Origin: Norana najaformis
Taxonomy: Eukaryota > Annelida > Clitellata > Crassiclitellata > Hormogastridae
DNA: 64,000 nt
Reading direction: 5' to 3'
Assembly (NCBI GenBank): GCA_964023275.1
Contig: OZ029919.1
Location: 9,812,202-9,876,201, forward strand
Shown: piece by piece, positions 1-12,611 of the stretch
Layout of the letters: each line of letters starts with the position of its first letter
Position numbering within the stretch: the first letter of the stretch is position 1
The notes under the pieces: model-generated
The model's database searches: none
What the model saw: the letters and a program-made list of their open reading frames with translations, nothing else
Told to the model about the DNA's origin: nothing
Translations under genes and position numbers: made by a program

Positions 1-169
1 GGACAGGATCTGCGGAAGAGGAATGTTTCCAGTGTTGAGTGGAAGCCCTGAGCGTATGACCTGAGTGGGTGAACTGAGCCCTGTTAAAACATTGCTTCAA
101 TCTACAAATTTACAAACACATAAGCCTAACTGTACTTATATGTTACACACACATATATATATTATATAT

Positions 170-315
170 ATAGGCACGGTAGCTGATTGATTATAGCTCT
201 CGGCCTGTGACGCGAAGAGCGCAGGTTCGAGCCTCCTCCCCGAAGCGGTTACTGTGTAGGTCCTTCACTCTCGGTTGTTCAGCGCCATCTGTGCTCTATC
301 GTATAGTAATGTAAG
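170..315 (+). mobile_element. tRNA-derived SINE, diverged copy
   Basis: It shares ggcacggtagc, a B box caggttcgagcctcc and cagcgccatc with the copy at 16600. The tail is lost into flanking AT-rich DNA. Confidence 0.75.
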
Positions 316-319
316 CACT

Positions 320-2010
320 TCTGACATTTGTATGGAGGTCTATGTCAAATTATAGTTGTTTTGCAGTTTGTATATTGTATAGTTTGAGGTGTTACATAGA
401 CAAGTCCACCTCAATTCATATGTATGGATATATATGGATGTATTTACGTAAGTAGGTATATATTTATGAATGTATGCATGTAGGTAGGCCCTATGCATGA
501 ATGTATGTACATGTATGTATGAAGACAGTTATTATAGCGCCTTTTAAGTGCCTTGTAAAAGCCCTGCAGTACCTCGAAAAACACATATTAATGATTCTAG
601 CGCCATCCAACTATGGCTCCATATATTTGTGTCATCTTCTTTCTTTCTTCGTCAACTCTTTGCCTCTTTTCCTCTGTTCTTTCGTTCTCTTCCTCCTTTG
701 ACCTGTTCTTCCCCTTATTCCTCTCCCATCATATCCTCACTCTTGGTTTTCGACCCTTATAACCCTTAGTTTTATTTCTTATTTTGCCTTAGTCCTCCCT
801 CCCCTCTCTCGCTTCTTTGCTTCCTTTAATATTCTGTCCTCTTCCTTTCTAATCTCGCTTCATTTCCCATCCCTCCTTCTCTGTCGATCTAGCCCTCTTC
901 TGTCCTCGTATACACTCCCTGCTTCTCCCTCCCTTATTAACTCCCTTCCGGGGCACAGTGGGCGTTTTATCCGAAGCGTCAGACGAATCCGGATTCTAAT
1001 GAGATTCGGATCACGGCTCTTAAATGAATTGATAAGCAGACGAACCACACACGGTTGGACAGAGACAAGAAGACGGACATGAACACAGACAGACACATGG
1101 AGCAGGACTGAGACAGGAAGCCGGACAGGATAAAGGCCGATCGGCAAGAACATCGACAAAGTAGGAGGAGAGCAAAATCCAAGGCGTCCATTGAGGAGTC
1201 GAGAAGACAAAGAAACGGACCTGGAGAGAAAAATATAGACAAACAAACGGTGTACGAAGAGAGGAGACAAGCAAACGAGTAGACATACTTATGGACACAT
1301 GAATGACATGACCAGTGACAATTAACGAGTTGGCTCCAGCCCCAAATGTCTTCAATTCTAATTGTATCAAGATATATCTATTATAATATTTTATATTATG
1401 GCAGTAAATTTAAAGAATGTTTTTGGTAATTATTGGCGAACTAGTCTTTGCATATATGATGGAACTCTTGACAATTGTTCTATCGCTGTATCTCTCACTG
1501 CATCTGTCTCTGTAACTAGTTCTATCTTTCTCAATGCATCTGTCTCGGTAAGTAGTTCTGTCTTTCTCACTGCATCTGTCGCTGTCGCTGTCTTTTAGTC
1601 TCTCTCTCTCTGCGTCTGCCTCTCTATGTTTTCGTCTCCGTTGCCGTCTCTCTTTCCTTCTTTCTCTATCTCTGTCTTTGTGTCTGTCTGTCTTTCTTTC
1701 TTTCTTTCTTTCTTTCTTTATATATCTCTCTCTATCTCTATATGTCTCTCTGTCTGTCTGTCTGTCTCTCTATCCGTCTGCCTCTGTCACATTGGCAGTG
1801 TATCTCTGTCCCTGTATCAGTTGTCGTCTGTCTATCTTTTGTCCATCTGGCTGTATCCTTATTGCTGTCTCTGAGTGGATCTTACTCCGGACCCAGAAGT
1901 ATATATCAGCATTTCTACTGTCCTATCATTAGACGCACTTATTTAGACCTCTTAGAATTTCAGGCTTGGACGACGGCCATTTGGGCAGAGAGGTCATTAA
2001 AATGCACTAC
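320..2010. other. low-complexity DNA, no gene seen
   Basis: CT-rich blocks (620-860, 1480-1830 with ctttctttctttcttt) alternate with GA-rich DNA. All open frames follow the skewed composition. Confidence 0.5.
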
Positions 2011-2018
2011 ATAATTAA

Positions 2019-2345
2019 GTGCTCATAGACATACATACACAATACATAAATATATACATACATGCACACATACATGCATACATACACACATACATACATA
2101 AATACATGCACACATATAAACCTCCCTGCACACATATATATATCTATATACACTCATACGTATGGGGACTATACATACATACATGCACACATACATGCAT
2201 ACATACGTACATACATACATACATACATACACACATACATACATAAATACATGCACACATACATACCTACCTGCATAGATGTATACATACATACATTCAT
2301 ACGTATGGGCCTATACATACATACATGCATGCATACATACCTTTT
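2019..2345. repeat. ACAT/CATG tetranucleotide array
   Basis: catacatacatacatacaca type repeats, partly duplicated as a larger unit (about 140 bases: 2160 and 2300 both have catacgtatggg). Confidence 0.92.
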
Positions 2346-2406
2346 CTGACGTCTTTATCACTATGGCGTTACCCGAGCTTATGTCTTTTTCCTTGTGTCG
2401 TTCCTG

Positions 2407-2491
2407 CATGACATAATATAGCCGAGATACAGTCTATTCCTATGTATCCATGGTGCAGGTCATAATGATATACAGATATATATAATTATAT
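2407..2491. repeat. direct repeat, copy 1 (with 3306-3398)
   Basis: tgacataatatagccgagat, acagtctattcctatgtatc and gtgcaggtcataatgatata recur in order at 3306-3398. Confidence 0.85.
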
Positions 2492-3305
2492 GTAACATGC
2501 GTCATATAAACTGCATCACAATGTAGTCTTTATGTAAATATATTATAAATATAATTATGTATGTGTGTATGGATGTGGTGTAATTGAATCGTTGGTTGAA
2601 ACGAATCGTCCTTAACTGTAGTTGCAACAGACGCCTGCGAATAGACCAGATCGAAGCAGCGATTGTTATTTTGCGTTGGATTCCTATTCAAGACGTTAAC
2701 CTGTGCTTCATATATTGCTTTCCATTCTAAGCTTTAAACTGATGCTTTCTTAAGGAAAGCCATCCTTATTCGACGCGCTGAGCTGTAACTATAAGGATGC
2801 CTTTCTAGCCCAAGCCTTGAAAATAGGTGTCGGCCATTGAGATGAGCAGACATAAACTCTGGTTAAGGGACAAAAGCTTAGTCCCTGAGAAAGGAAGGCG
2901 CTTGTGAGACTGCGCAGTAGTTTCGCCAGATATATCAGTCTCTGCCGAGAACAGGAACACAGAAATAATTGGTGAGTTCGTTGCAAAGGCGCTGAAGCGA
3001 CGATTGTTCTTTAAAGTTTAAAAGAACTGAAAAGACTTAGAACCGTAAAAGACAATTACAGTCGTTGGTATACAGATCTTTCATATATAATATAATCTAT
3101 TACATGAACAAAATAAAAGAGAGAGGCAGACAAACAGGCCTGCCTACAAATTTATAGAAAACTATGCAAGTAGAAAGAAACAAAGATGGATGCCGACAGA
3201 AAAGAACGCAAAGCTACAAGTGAGCAGCCAGTTAGACAAGAAGGCAGAAAGACGAGGGAAAATTGAGAGGAGCGCAACATAAAATCGTGTGAAAAATGAC
3301 ATAAT

Positions 3306-3398
3306 GACATGACATAATATAGGCAGGACACAGTCTATTCCTATGTATCCACTGTGCAGGTCATAATGATATACATATATATATATATATATAGTTAT
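3306..3398. repeat. direct repeat, copy 2 (with 2407-2491)
   Basis: The second copy starts tgacatgacataatatagg and ends in a longer TA run. The 815-base spacing holds no recognisable gene. Confidence 0.85.
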
Positions 3399-3839
3399 AT
3401 AATGACATGATGACATCCAGCTTATTATCTCTGTCACGATTTCAACTGGACCAGGTTTGCTGTGTCTACAGCCTCACATATGACGACAAGCCATTGATCC
3501 TTCTTGCAGCTCTGGTGCAGACAATGGCTCCCGCACATGTTGCCGATGTCTGTCAGTAAACCATGGCGGACTGTTGCCTCTTCTTTCGCTCCTGATGACA
3601 ATTGCAACTGGCTTGGCACGAATGCCGTTTAGGCTAGAAGAAGAAATCTCAGTAAATTTATTGCAGAAACAGAGATGCGTTTAAATCTAGTAGAATTGAA
3701 ACGGACACTAGGTGGCCATTGTTCCGTTCATCCGTCACAGAACACATCCGGTCACACAAATCCTTTGATCAAGCAGACTTTGATGAATTACATCAGCTTC
3801 AACAAGACTTGCATCTTTTGAAGTCATTGGCTGATGATT

Positions 3840-4260
3840 GTTATACAAGACTTACGATGCTGCATCATCATCAACGTTACCAGCACCAGCACCACGGTTC
3901 ACCACCACCACGGTCCACCACCACCACAACCACCGCCACCGCCATCGCCATCTCCACCGTCATCACCATCACCGCCATCACCATCACCGCCTCTACTCCA
4001 ATTCATCGCCGTCCCTCGCTTTTGTTGCATATCCCCTGCATGTTGTTTCTAATAGATTCTCATAGGCCACCTACAGCATGATAGTGTTAAACCTCAAACA
4101 CCTCACGATCTCTGTCTGTGTGTGTTTGTGCGTCTGTCTGTGTGTCTGTTGGTCTGTCTCTATGTCTGTGTGTGTTTGTGTGTCTGTCTCTGTGTCTGTC
4201 TGTCTGAGGTGTTTGTCTCTGTGTCTGTCTGTCTGTCTGTCTCTCTCTTTCTGTCATTTT
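3840..4260. repeat. ACC/ATC and GTCT simple repeats
   Basis: caccaccaccacggtccacc (3880-4000) and tgtctgtctgtgtgtctgtt (4110-4250). Between them and after them I see no gene. Confidence 0.85.
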
Positions 4261-4786
4261 GTCTTACTCCGTGTTGACGACTCAGAATTGACTTGTCCTA
4301 TGAAGCAAGTAGCGCATTTGACTGAACTTGCTCTTCTATGGACTACGGTTCTTGGGTCTTTTTATGTGAACATCAAAGAAATCTACGTGGCTTTCAACGG
4401 CAATTCAGAGACGTGGTGAACGAGGATTATGCGACGAGCCTCGTGAAAGAGCAAAACCAGCATCGCCAGTCCACCTATCGCCAGTCGTCATAGAAACTGA
4501 CTGCTCATAAATCCGACCTCAGTTACTTATTGCCACTAAAATAGGATTTACTAGGATGGAATCTAACCAGACCTAATGGCTTTAATCGAGATCTAGCGTT
4601 CGACTTCTTCTTCTCCTTCGTCTTCTTAAAGTAGACCAATCCAGATGCGACCTTCGCAAATATTTTATGGAGGTTTTGTGTCATTTTTACTGTCAGATCC
4701 TAGCGTAATTTTTCTGTGGAATTATTTCTCCTTGAAGTAAAATACAAAATAAGTATAGAAGTCACTATTTACATATGCTTTGTATC

Positions 4787-5015
4787 CTATAACCCGGTTC
4801 TTCTGCTTGCGTCTTGTGAGTGGTATGCAACCCACTCTAACAGCTCATTTTCCTTTCTCCCTCTGGTCTTGTGGTAACCTGACTTGGTTTTAGACCTAGC
4901 ATCTTTGGACAACCGCACTGACTTGACGCAGGCCTCATGAATAAACTGGTGCCGTACGCTTAGCTCTAACGTAAGCTTTAGAAATTTAGATTTTACGATT
5001 ACGATTACGATTATG
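4787..5015 (+). mobile_element. LINE 3' UTR fragment, second ATTACG-tail subfamily
   Basis: It contains ccactctaacagctcatttt, a gacttggttttagacctagc segment, gcatctttggacaaccgcac, and a tail ttttacgattacgattacga. The reverse complement of 54950-55140 is the same subfamily, with matching order throughout. Confidence 0.8.
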
Positions 5016-5052
5016 CTCCGAGAGCAAACGTTTGGCTGCAAACCGACCATGT

Positions 5053-5140
5053 ACATAATCGTAATCGTGATCTCGAGATTTCTATAGCGCCCAACGAAAG
5101 CTAAGTCGCGGGAACGAGCTTATTCACAGGCGCTCTGTGA
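5053..5140 (-). mobile_element. LINE 3' UTR fragment, ATTACG-tail family, tail-to-tail with the copy at 4787
   Basis: It starts with ataatcgtaatcgtgatctc, then gagatttctatagcgcccaa and cgaaagctaagtcgcgggaa, the reverse complement of the family's last 90 bases. Confidence 0.8.
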
Positions 5141-5399
5141 TGTGAAGTGATGAACTGTGATGACCGACTGAGAGCGACTGTCCAGTTGACAGGGCGACTG
5201 ACCAGACGACCTGACCTCTGACCGCTGGTCATCCGGTCAATTGGTCTCCAGAAATACAAAGATTAGGTCGGTCAAAGCACCGGACGGTGAGAGATGACCG
5301 CTTCTCTGACCGACTGCAAATCAGCTTAGGCGCTGAGCACAGGATGCGCCGTGTCTAGGATACCAGCGCCAGGCCGAACGACAGATCCACGGATCGACG

Positions 5400-5600
5400 G
5401 CCGATGATCTGTGGACTTCGGAGGAAATAGGCAGACAGGAAGTGGGAAAGGAAGAGAGGAAGACGGAGAGGAAAGGGAGACAGGGAGAGGTAGAGACGGA
5501 GAGGAGAATACGCATAGGGAAAGACGGAGAGGAAGACGGAGAGGGGGAGAGGGAGAGACGGAGACGAACAGAGGAAGACGGAGAAATGAAGAATGAGACT
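5400..5600. repeat. GA-rich purine tract
   Basis: gagaggaagacggagaggaa type repeats, mostly purine on the plus strand. The flanks up to 6180 are GA/CA-rich without a gene. Confidence 0.85.
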
Positions 5601-6189
5601 GATTGATAGATAGAAGATAAACGACACCCGGATGAGAACGAACAAAAGAACGATGGAGAGAACAACAGAACTACATCGAGAACGAGAGAACAGAAGATAG
5701 AGACAGACAGAGAACCAGAGCGACACAGAGACGCAGCCAGTGTAAACGAGCGACACAATCGAGGAGGACCTAGGCAAATACAAACGGAACGAGAAAGACT
5801 GAAAGAAACGTAGGGAAACACTTAAACAGACACCCAGACATAAAGACAGACAGACAGACAGACGGTCCTGGAGGTGGCGTATCACGAGTGTCAAGCGCAA
5901 TTTCAATTACAGTGTTCTCAGTGAAAGATGCTAGATGGCGATCGGTGTGTTCATTGGTCGGTGTTAAGCCAAATTCTGTCCGGGCGATAACAGTTCCGAA
6001 AACTATTGTGATTTGTTCACGTGACCAGGATATGGAACTATCTTTCTAAGCACAGAGTTGTTCTGTTAATACCGTCTGCCGTCGCTTCGTTCGTCAATAT
6101 CATGCTTTGCCCTCATTACAACTGCATAAGTACAGACTGCTTGGACAACTGCATGGTTGAGCTTCGATTTTCCCACTCTCTTTGTCGCT

Positions 6190-6325
6190 TCTTGCGTGTC
6201 TGTCTGTGTGTCTGTCTGTGTGTCTGTGTGTGTCTGTGTGTCTCTCTCTGTGTGTCTCTCTGTGTGTCTGTCCGTGTGTCTGGCTGTCTGTGTGTCTGTC
6301 TGTCTGTCTGTCTTCTCTTCTCTTG
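6190..6325. repeat. TGTC/TG simple repeat
   Basis: tgtgtgtctgtctgtgtgtc with tctctctg inserts. Confidence 0.92.
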
Positions 6326-6329
6326 CTTT

Positions 6330-7600
6330 CTCATGTCCTGATTTCAGCAACAGCTAACGAGCAATAAGAAGAATTTCGGTTCCTTGCTTTCACATTTCTA
6401 CAACTTACTTTATTACGGCTAACATGTCTACCACCATTACGCACTCTGGTTTACACGTTCCCTGTCTGCACAGACAACTGCTATATTGTTATCAAGGCAA
6501 CAGGATGCTTTGAAATTCGCATCGTTTTGTTGTGCCAAAAGTGTGCCGAGTGGGAACCGTTTTCGCCCCGGAACCTATCAGGCACCACATCCAACGGCCG
6601 GACGATGGGTTGGTCGGTCGGTCGGCACAGGCGTCGGTGATGTACTGAGCTGCAATGGATCATCATCCAATTCATCGACGGTCGACATTTTCCCTTTTAT
6701 TTAGCGTCGGGTCGCGTCATACGCAGCACAGCCCATGGACCTACAAACAACTGGCTCTTTGTTCGTCAAGAATTACGAACGATGAAAATGTTTTGCACGA
6801 TCAATCTTTTTCTATTCATAACAAACTGTCTCTATTCAGTGAATTGTATCAATCCTTTCTCGCCGGATTGTATATTACACTTCCAATCCATTTTCATCCC
6901 AATAATTTCTCAGTGCATTTATATTCATACGAGCTGTCCGAGTTATTTATCTATATTTCCACGTAAATATATCAACCTTTTGGCGCGCTTCTATTTTATG
7001 GATATACACGTATTGTCTGAATCACATAAATTTTTGTAGCTCAACTTCTCTTTGCTTCTGCTTTGAATAAAAACAGAAAAAATTCAAATTTATAGGCAGC
7101 TCGAGTAACATTTGGTTGTTGATGCAGAGAAATTATCATGTGTTTTATGCTAAAAGCCAGAAGAAAGAGGCTTTCAACAAACAACATAAAAATTCATCGT
7201 TGAACCCGAATGTGAGTTAGTTCTTTCTTTATGCGCGCCCCTGAATTCAATTATGGTCCATGGTAGCAATCCGACCTGTTTTGGGTAAACAATTCCCTCG
7301 AGTTATTTCATATTTATGTATACGGAAATTTATTTAGCACCTTTTCAGAATGTTGTTATGCTTTTCGCAGCCAATGCGTCGTAAGAGCAACCGAAACAAC
7401 GGAAGAAACAGACAACGGTTTTCCGCCTGGATCTCAAAGCCAACACGGCTCCGTGATAAAATATTAGTACAGCAACTGACGGACTTGCATTTCAGAGTCT
7501 ACGCCTGTAGAAGTTTGAATGGGATTTACTTAAGCGCTCCTTCCGCCTCTGTCTTTTTGTGCGCTCCTAAGCCCAGTAATGTTAATGTAAATGTATAGGT
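6330..7600. other. no recognised gene
   Basis: This is unique-looking DNA with short frames only. A frame at 6782 starts with a hydrophobic stretch but has no suitable donor, so I do not offer it as the receptor signal-peptide exon. Confidence 0.4.
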
Positions 7601-7855
7601 TTTATATAGCGACCGTGTGGCCTCGACCCTGCTCATTTGGCAATGAATTTATCGGGTGAGATCTTTCACCACCACTGCCCGTTTGAATGGGCGCCACGCC
7701 ATTTAAGGTCCCCCTGCACGGACCGTACTAGCCCGAGATTTAAATCTCTGAAATAAGCGCCGACCGGGACGCGAACCTGGAATCATCACGCACAGAGGCT
7801 CCTTGGCGTAATGGTTGCAGCCCGGCCTGCTTTGGGCGCATTCTTTCTTAAAATC
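7600..7855 (-). mobile_element. dispersed SINE-like repeat, fourth family
   Basis: It shares tatatagcgaccgtgtggcc, gaccctgctcatttggcaat, cccgtttgaatgggcgccac and gtccccctgcacggaccgta with the copies at 45560 and 53195. On the minus strand it starts with a tRNA-like head with B box caggttcgcgtccc. Confidence 0.75.
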
Positions 7856-7924
7856 AGCGTTAGTAAAGAAAACTGCAGTATTAAATGCGCGAATTTTAAA
7901 TATACTAGTCTTATTGGTCAGCTT

Positions 7925-8105
7925 TCAAGCTCAAGGTCTGACGCTGTCTCTCTCTGCCTGACTCTTGGATCTTGACCCGGAACCGAACCCTTTTGCCTAT
8001 CGATTTTGTTTTGACTGAGCGCCTGTGAATAAGCTGGTCCCCGCGGCGCGGCTTTCGTTGGGCGCTGTAGAAATCTTGGGATTACGATTACGATTACGTC
8101 AGCAG
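7925..8105 (+). mobile_element. LINE 3' UTR fragment, ATTACG-tail family
   Basis: It shares cctgactcttggatcttgac, cctatcgattttgttttgac and tgagcgcctgtgaataagct with the copy at 52690 and ends in ggattacgattacgattacg. Confidence 0.85.
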
Positions 8106-8464
8106 TAACCGTTTACGAAAAATAGACTATAAAGCGGCGCAAATGCTTTTTTGAGATAGCGCGAAGATTTGACACAAAGTAGTCCGTCGTGACTCAATCT
8201 CTGCCGTACTCGGGTGTTGCCAGTCCCAGGTCTGAATAAAGGAGGAGGGAGAGGCTAATCATAACATAGCGTCGTTAAACAGAAACTAAACACACTGTTG
8301 GTAATTTGAGTTTCAAATGTCGTTGATAGATTCGTGCGTTTAGAAACTGTAACGATTTATTGAACTTTTCGTTTATTTAATATTTTACTAAAAAAGAAGA
8401 CTGTGTATCTACTTTCGAGTTCACGCTATGCTACGGTTCGAAGCCCAATCGACTGACACTTCGA

Positions 8465-8770
8465 AAGTTGTCTACACATACATACACGCATACATACATA
8501 CATAGTTACTTACACATAGATGTAAATATATGGGCGTGTACATGACTTTTCGATAAAGGCCTATCTATACATAATATACATATACACACAGATGCAACGT
8601 AATATATATATACATACATAGTTAATATATATACGCACACATAATTACTTACACACACACACATATATATATATATATGTATGTATATATATATATATAT
8701 ATTTGTACATGCGTACATATACATGTAGCGATAAAGGCCTATCCTGATATACATATATACACACAGATGC
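8465..8770. repeat. TA/ACAT microsatellites upstream of the receptor exon
   Basis: catacatacatacatag and atatatatatatatatgtat runs, with a duplicated gataaaggcctatc (8553 and 8731). Confidence 0.9.
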
Positions 8771-8842
8771 AAGGTAATATATCATCGTGTCTATCGATGT
8801 GTGTAGTGTGTCCATATGAACAGAACATCTGCTTTATTCCAG

Positions 8843-9852
8843 CAACGACATTGGTTGCATCAGCTGCTGCTGCTGATCCATCAGACAACCGATCCTCGGT
8901 TTTCTCTTCTGTTCCGCCGAATGCCACATCCGCCGGAAGGACTTTGAGCCCGCCCGACTTCCGCTTGGATTCCTCCGCCGCTGACAATGACAGAGTCATC
9001 GATTCTGGAAGGACGATTTCGTCTCTTCCGGTTCACACCGGAAGTCGTCGATCGATGTCACGTGACGACGGGTCGCAGCATCTGTCGCAAACTTCAAGAC
9101 ACCGGGGCCGAGAAAGAGGAGAGGCGACAAGGAGCCGCGAGAGGTCAAAGGTCAATGCCCAACCCCCGGACGATGAGGGAACGAAGCAGGGCATACTCGA
9201 CAGAGGGTCTGCGGTGGAGGATCGTGAGGTCCAAATGAACCAAGCCCTCGTTCGACTCAGGTCGATCAAAGCAGCGCATAACAAGCACCTGATTAACATG
9301 TCCACGGTTGGTGGCCTCCTGAATGAAAGTAGGCAGAGAAATGACACCTCTCATGACATTCAACCCTTAACACCGAACCATACCACAAATTCCACGGCAG
9401 GGAATGCAAATCAGAATCACGTTCCAGCTGAAACAGCTCAGATTATGACTACAAGGAATGCAGTACCGAATAATATCACCTCTGTTGAAGTGATTCAGCT
9501 AAACACCTCGCCGGAAAAGAACTTAAATAACACTGCAGTAAAAACAACTCCAAATAACACCGATGAATACAGAGACACTCTCAAGGAAATCTCCGAAGAT
9601 ATCAAAAGAAAATGTCGTCGCAAAAAGAAACCAGAACGAAACAACGGCGATGATTACGACGTCGATGACAACGACGCCGGTGATGATGGAGATAGTGATG
9701 ATGAATATGACGATGATGAGAGTCTGCCGACTGAACAGAGGCTAATGAACATGCTGTTGTGGAAGTACGAGAGAGCAGTTCGTCCTGTCAGAAATGCCAC
9801 GGAAGTCGTTATGATTCGAATGGGTCTAACCCTGACCCAGATCTTTGACATG
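8843..9852 (+). CDS. nicotinic acetylcholine receptor alpha-type subunit, first visible exon (N-terminal extension plus start of ligand-binding domain)
   Basis: The last 42 codons match the start of the cys-loop receptor ligand-binding domain, with EQRLMNMLLWKYERAVRPV and MGLTLTQIFDM corresponding to the family's N-terminal helix and first beta strand. The preceding 294 or so residues match no receptor I know. They hold about ten N-x-S/T sequons, Arg/Ser stretches, a basic cluster RKCRRKKKPER and an Asp-rich run just before the receptor domain. The reading frame stays open across more than 1 kb. The exon probably starts after the acceptor ctgctttattccag, with two bases completing a codon, so a separate upstream exon should supply the signal peptide; I did not find it. 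The donor is gtatgttc, phase 0, which fits the exon at 14671. The start is less certain than the end, because the open frame continues upstream into TA-rich microsatellite. Confidence 0.85.
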
Positions 9853-12611
9853 GTATGTTCCTATTCAGGGCTGTGGATCATACGGTGTGTGCTTTCTTAG
9901 TGTTATGAATGACATACTAAGTTACACCTTAGTAAATAGGGGTCAGGTTGGGGTCAGGGCGAAGCAATTTATAGCAAAACACAAGTGTTTAAATTTCAGC
10001 CTAAGTATTTTACGACAGGACAAAAAGCGCAAACGTTAAAATGGTTAAAATCTGTGAAGTTTTGACAGCAGTGGTTGAAATCTAGGCTGTGAAATTACAG
10101 TAGGTTCAAAGGCGTGAAGCTCATGCGAGCGAATGGATGCGAAGCCTCCAACGTTTTCCAACTAAGGATCTAGGACAGTGGGATCACCAGCAGGGACCGA
10201 GGCCGAGTCCCGGCTGCCAAAGATTTTTGAACTCATATTTTATAAAATTAATTTTAAAGATGTGGCTTTTAGATTGCAATTGCTTGAAAGCGACTGGCGT
10301 TGTCATGAGTTAAAGCCAGCATCTCTGTTAGCTTTTGCCCAGTTCTTAAGCTTCATAAGAAATTTATGGGCGGAACCCTGACCGTTACTGGAACTGTGAC
10401 TTCTAAGTAGTGACTACGTGGTAAACGCAAGGTTGTCACACGTGGATTACAATCAACACCCACCCTAAAAGTCTCGATCAAGCCAGGAGAGCTTGACAAT
10501 TGATTAGAAAGACAATTCTTTCGATGGGGCTAGACCTTTGTGGGATTGGGCCATGACCGGATTACCTTTGCTTTAATCTAGGAGAGGAGATAAGTTCTTT
10601 GAGCTGAACCGCCATGCACTTTTTCCGCATGTGGCTGCAAAAATTACCTTTGTGCGCGCCTCGCTAAACAATGAACTAATTTTTTTCGCAAGCATTAGAT
10701 AGGAAGAGATAAAGTGCAGACTGCAGAGCAGAGCAAAGGATAGCGTTTCCCTGTGACAGCAATATCTGTCTTTCTGTTACTTCCTTCACACGCCAGCCGC
10801 AAAAGTATTGGTCGCCGAAGTCCGCGTTTACGAGCTCTCCAGAGCTAAAGCGACATCCATTCGGTGTTTATGACTCCTCAGAAAACCGGTCGCAATCCCA
10901 TGCATCTGTTCGAAATGAAACCAGCAAGTCGTCTATGTGATAATCGTGATTTTCCGCAAGCGTCCGACTACATCGTTCGCCTGTAAAAGCGACCATTAAA
11001 ACGAAGGTGAAGATGTCGTGCAGCTTCGGCGCTACTGAGATGCAGTGGGTTATTTATGCAGAACAACTGAAGCAATCGAATACTAACAGGCGTTGGAACT
11101 GTTGTTACAGCCAATTCATTTTATAACAAATGCTCTCTTGCTTAACGCACGGATATTTTAAGTACATTGTTTTCAGCCAAGTAGTTGATGACAAATGTCT
11201 TTCAGCAATTCTGTTGCCTCAGACAAGGATAGCTAAGTACAATGGCTCTGCTCACCCAGTTAGTTCAAGACGAACGTTTTGTTGCAGTAATTGTGTGCGT
11301 TTAGCTAAAGTGCACTGCGCACTAATCGTTTAGGGTGTTTTAGTTGACGACAAATGATAGCGTATACCTTGCAGAAGTTTAGTTAGTTATTCACTTATTT
11401 GGGCATCCATGTTCTTTCATCAACGTAACTGATGAAATAGTTCGATAAGAACGAAGAGTTCACCCCATCTGGTGAATGATGTTCAAAAAGCAGGATAAGT
11501 CTCCACTGGAGGCAGGCTGTTAAACGCACTTGGACCGAAGCGACGATTTAAATTTCCGTAGTCCAAGTTGCCATGAGGTCGATGACAGATCGTCCGATGA
11601 TCCCTCGCGCCACCCGGATCGTCGTTCAGACTGGAGTTTTCGCCAGAAGCCAAGTGGCCGGTCGATCGGTTGACAAAGACCTCGTAGAAATAGAAGGTCG
11701 ATGCCACTCCCAAGACCTCACCAAATGTCTGGTTGCTGAAGGCAAACAAGTCCCAACTCTGTTTAGAGCGAAGCTAGTTACGAACGTGTGACATGGTGGT
11801 TTATTCGGTGGCGCGCTTCGGCTGTAATCCAGCGACTGCGGGTTTGAGCCTGTTGAGCGGACTCCTGTAACGACCCTGGACAACTTGTTGAAGCACATTT
11901 TGTCTCTGTCACCAAGCAGTAGAACTTGGTACCTGCATAAGCCGAGAAGTAAACGGCAAGTCCTGTCAGTAGTTTCCATGGAATCGGTTTAAGATATATA
12001 ACCGGTCTGTTTGATGTATAAGATGCAGAGCGGCCAGTTACAGAGTTGGTCAATACGCTGATGGTGTGGCCGATATTAATAAAAAATTGTCAACCATTTG
12101 GACTTTACACCTGTTAAAAGGCTCCCATGTTACATATGCAAACGTATACAATTATGTATATATAGGCTAATACATACGACGTACGTATATATAAGTGTAG
12201 TTTAAACGAAGCAATTAGTGTAGTTTCTAAGGTGATTGTGATAAATGGTGCGTTTCATCACCTTCTTATGATTTCGTTATTTATTGAATTAATGTAGGAC
12301 GAAAAGAATCAAGTTTTGGTGACAAACGTGTGGCTCGATCAGGTAGGCATCGTAGGCATCTATTCAGTAATTATTTGAACTTATCCTTATTTACAAGGTT
12401 AAACAACGTCGCTTTTAAGTAAGGACTTTAACGCTTTTGAGATTAAAGTATATTGCTGATGCACTAAAATCCAGGGATTATTAGTAAATGACTCCAGTTT
12501 AGTTTGTGAACTGGCATGGCGTTACGCCTAATTAGGAACTCAACTGTTGTGGCTTTTTTGTTTTGTTCGGGGATGTTATTGCAGCAGCTAAGTTGAAGTC
12601 AACTTGCCTTC
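9853..12611 (+). other. first part of nAChR intron 1
   Basis: This is intron sequence between the N-terminal exon and the 41-bp minisatellite. Apart from a tRNA-derived SINE near 11785-11985 I see no coding match; the open frames are short and lack codon structure. Confidence 0.6.
11785..11985 (+). mobile_element. tRNA-derived SINE, second family
   Basis: It has an A-box-like ggtggtttattcggtggcgc, a B box gcgggtttgagcctg, and a body with gtcaccaagcagtagaactt, gccgagaagtaaacggcaag and tcctg. The same body order occurs at 24130-24385 and 23625-23850. Confidence 0.75.

Noticed and set aside
3434-3619. Minus-strand 61-codon frame with GNMCGSHCLHQSCKKDQW
   Set aside because: Cys-rich and mildly coding-like, but without splice sites, neighbours or a known family.
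3719-3880. Plus-strand frame HIRSHKSFDQADFDELHQLQ as an exon
   Set aside because: It is coding-like for 45 codons but has no convincing acceptor or donor and runs into an ACC repeat; left unassigned.
5321-5906. Minus-strand frames of 166 and 183 codons
   Set aside because: They follow GA/CT-rich composition; Ser, Leu and Arg bias only, no domain.
6782-6850. Hydrophobic start MKMFCTINLFLFITN as the receptor signal-peptide exon
   Set aside because: There is no suitable donor in the needed phase and no other support.
8677-8842. Upstream part of the receptor frame as coding, with a start at 8677
   Set aside because: These residues (MYVYIYIYI...) come from TA microsatellite, and a good acceptor lies at 8841-8842, so a spliced start is more likely.
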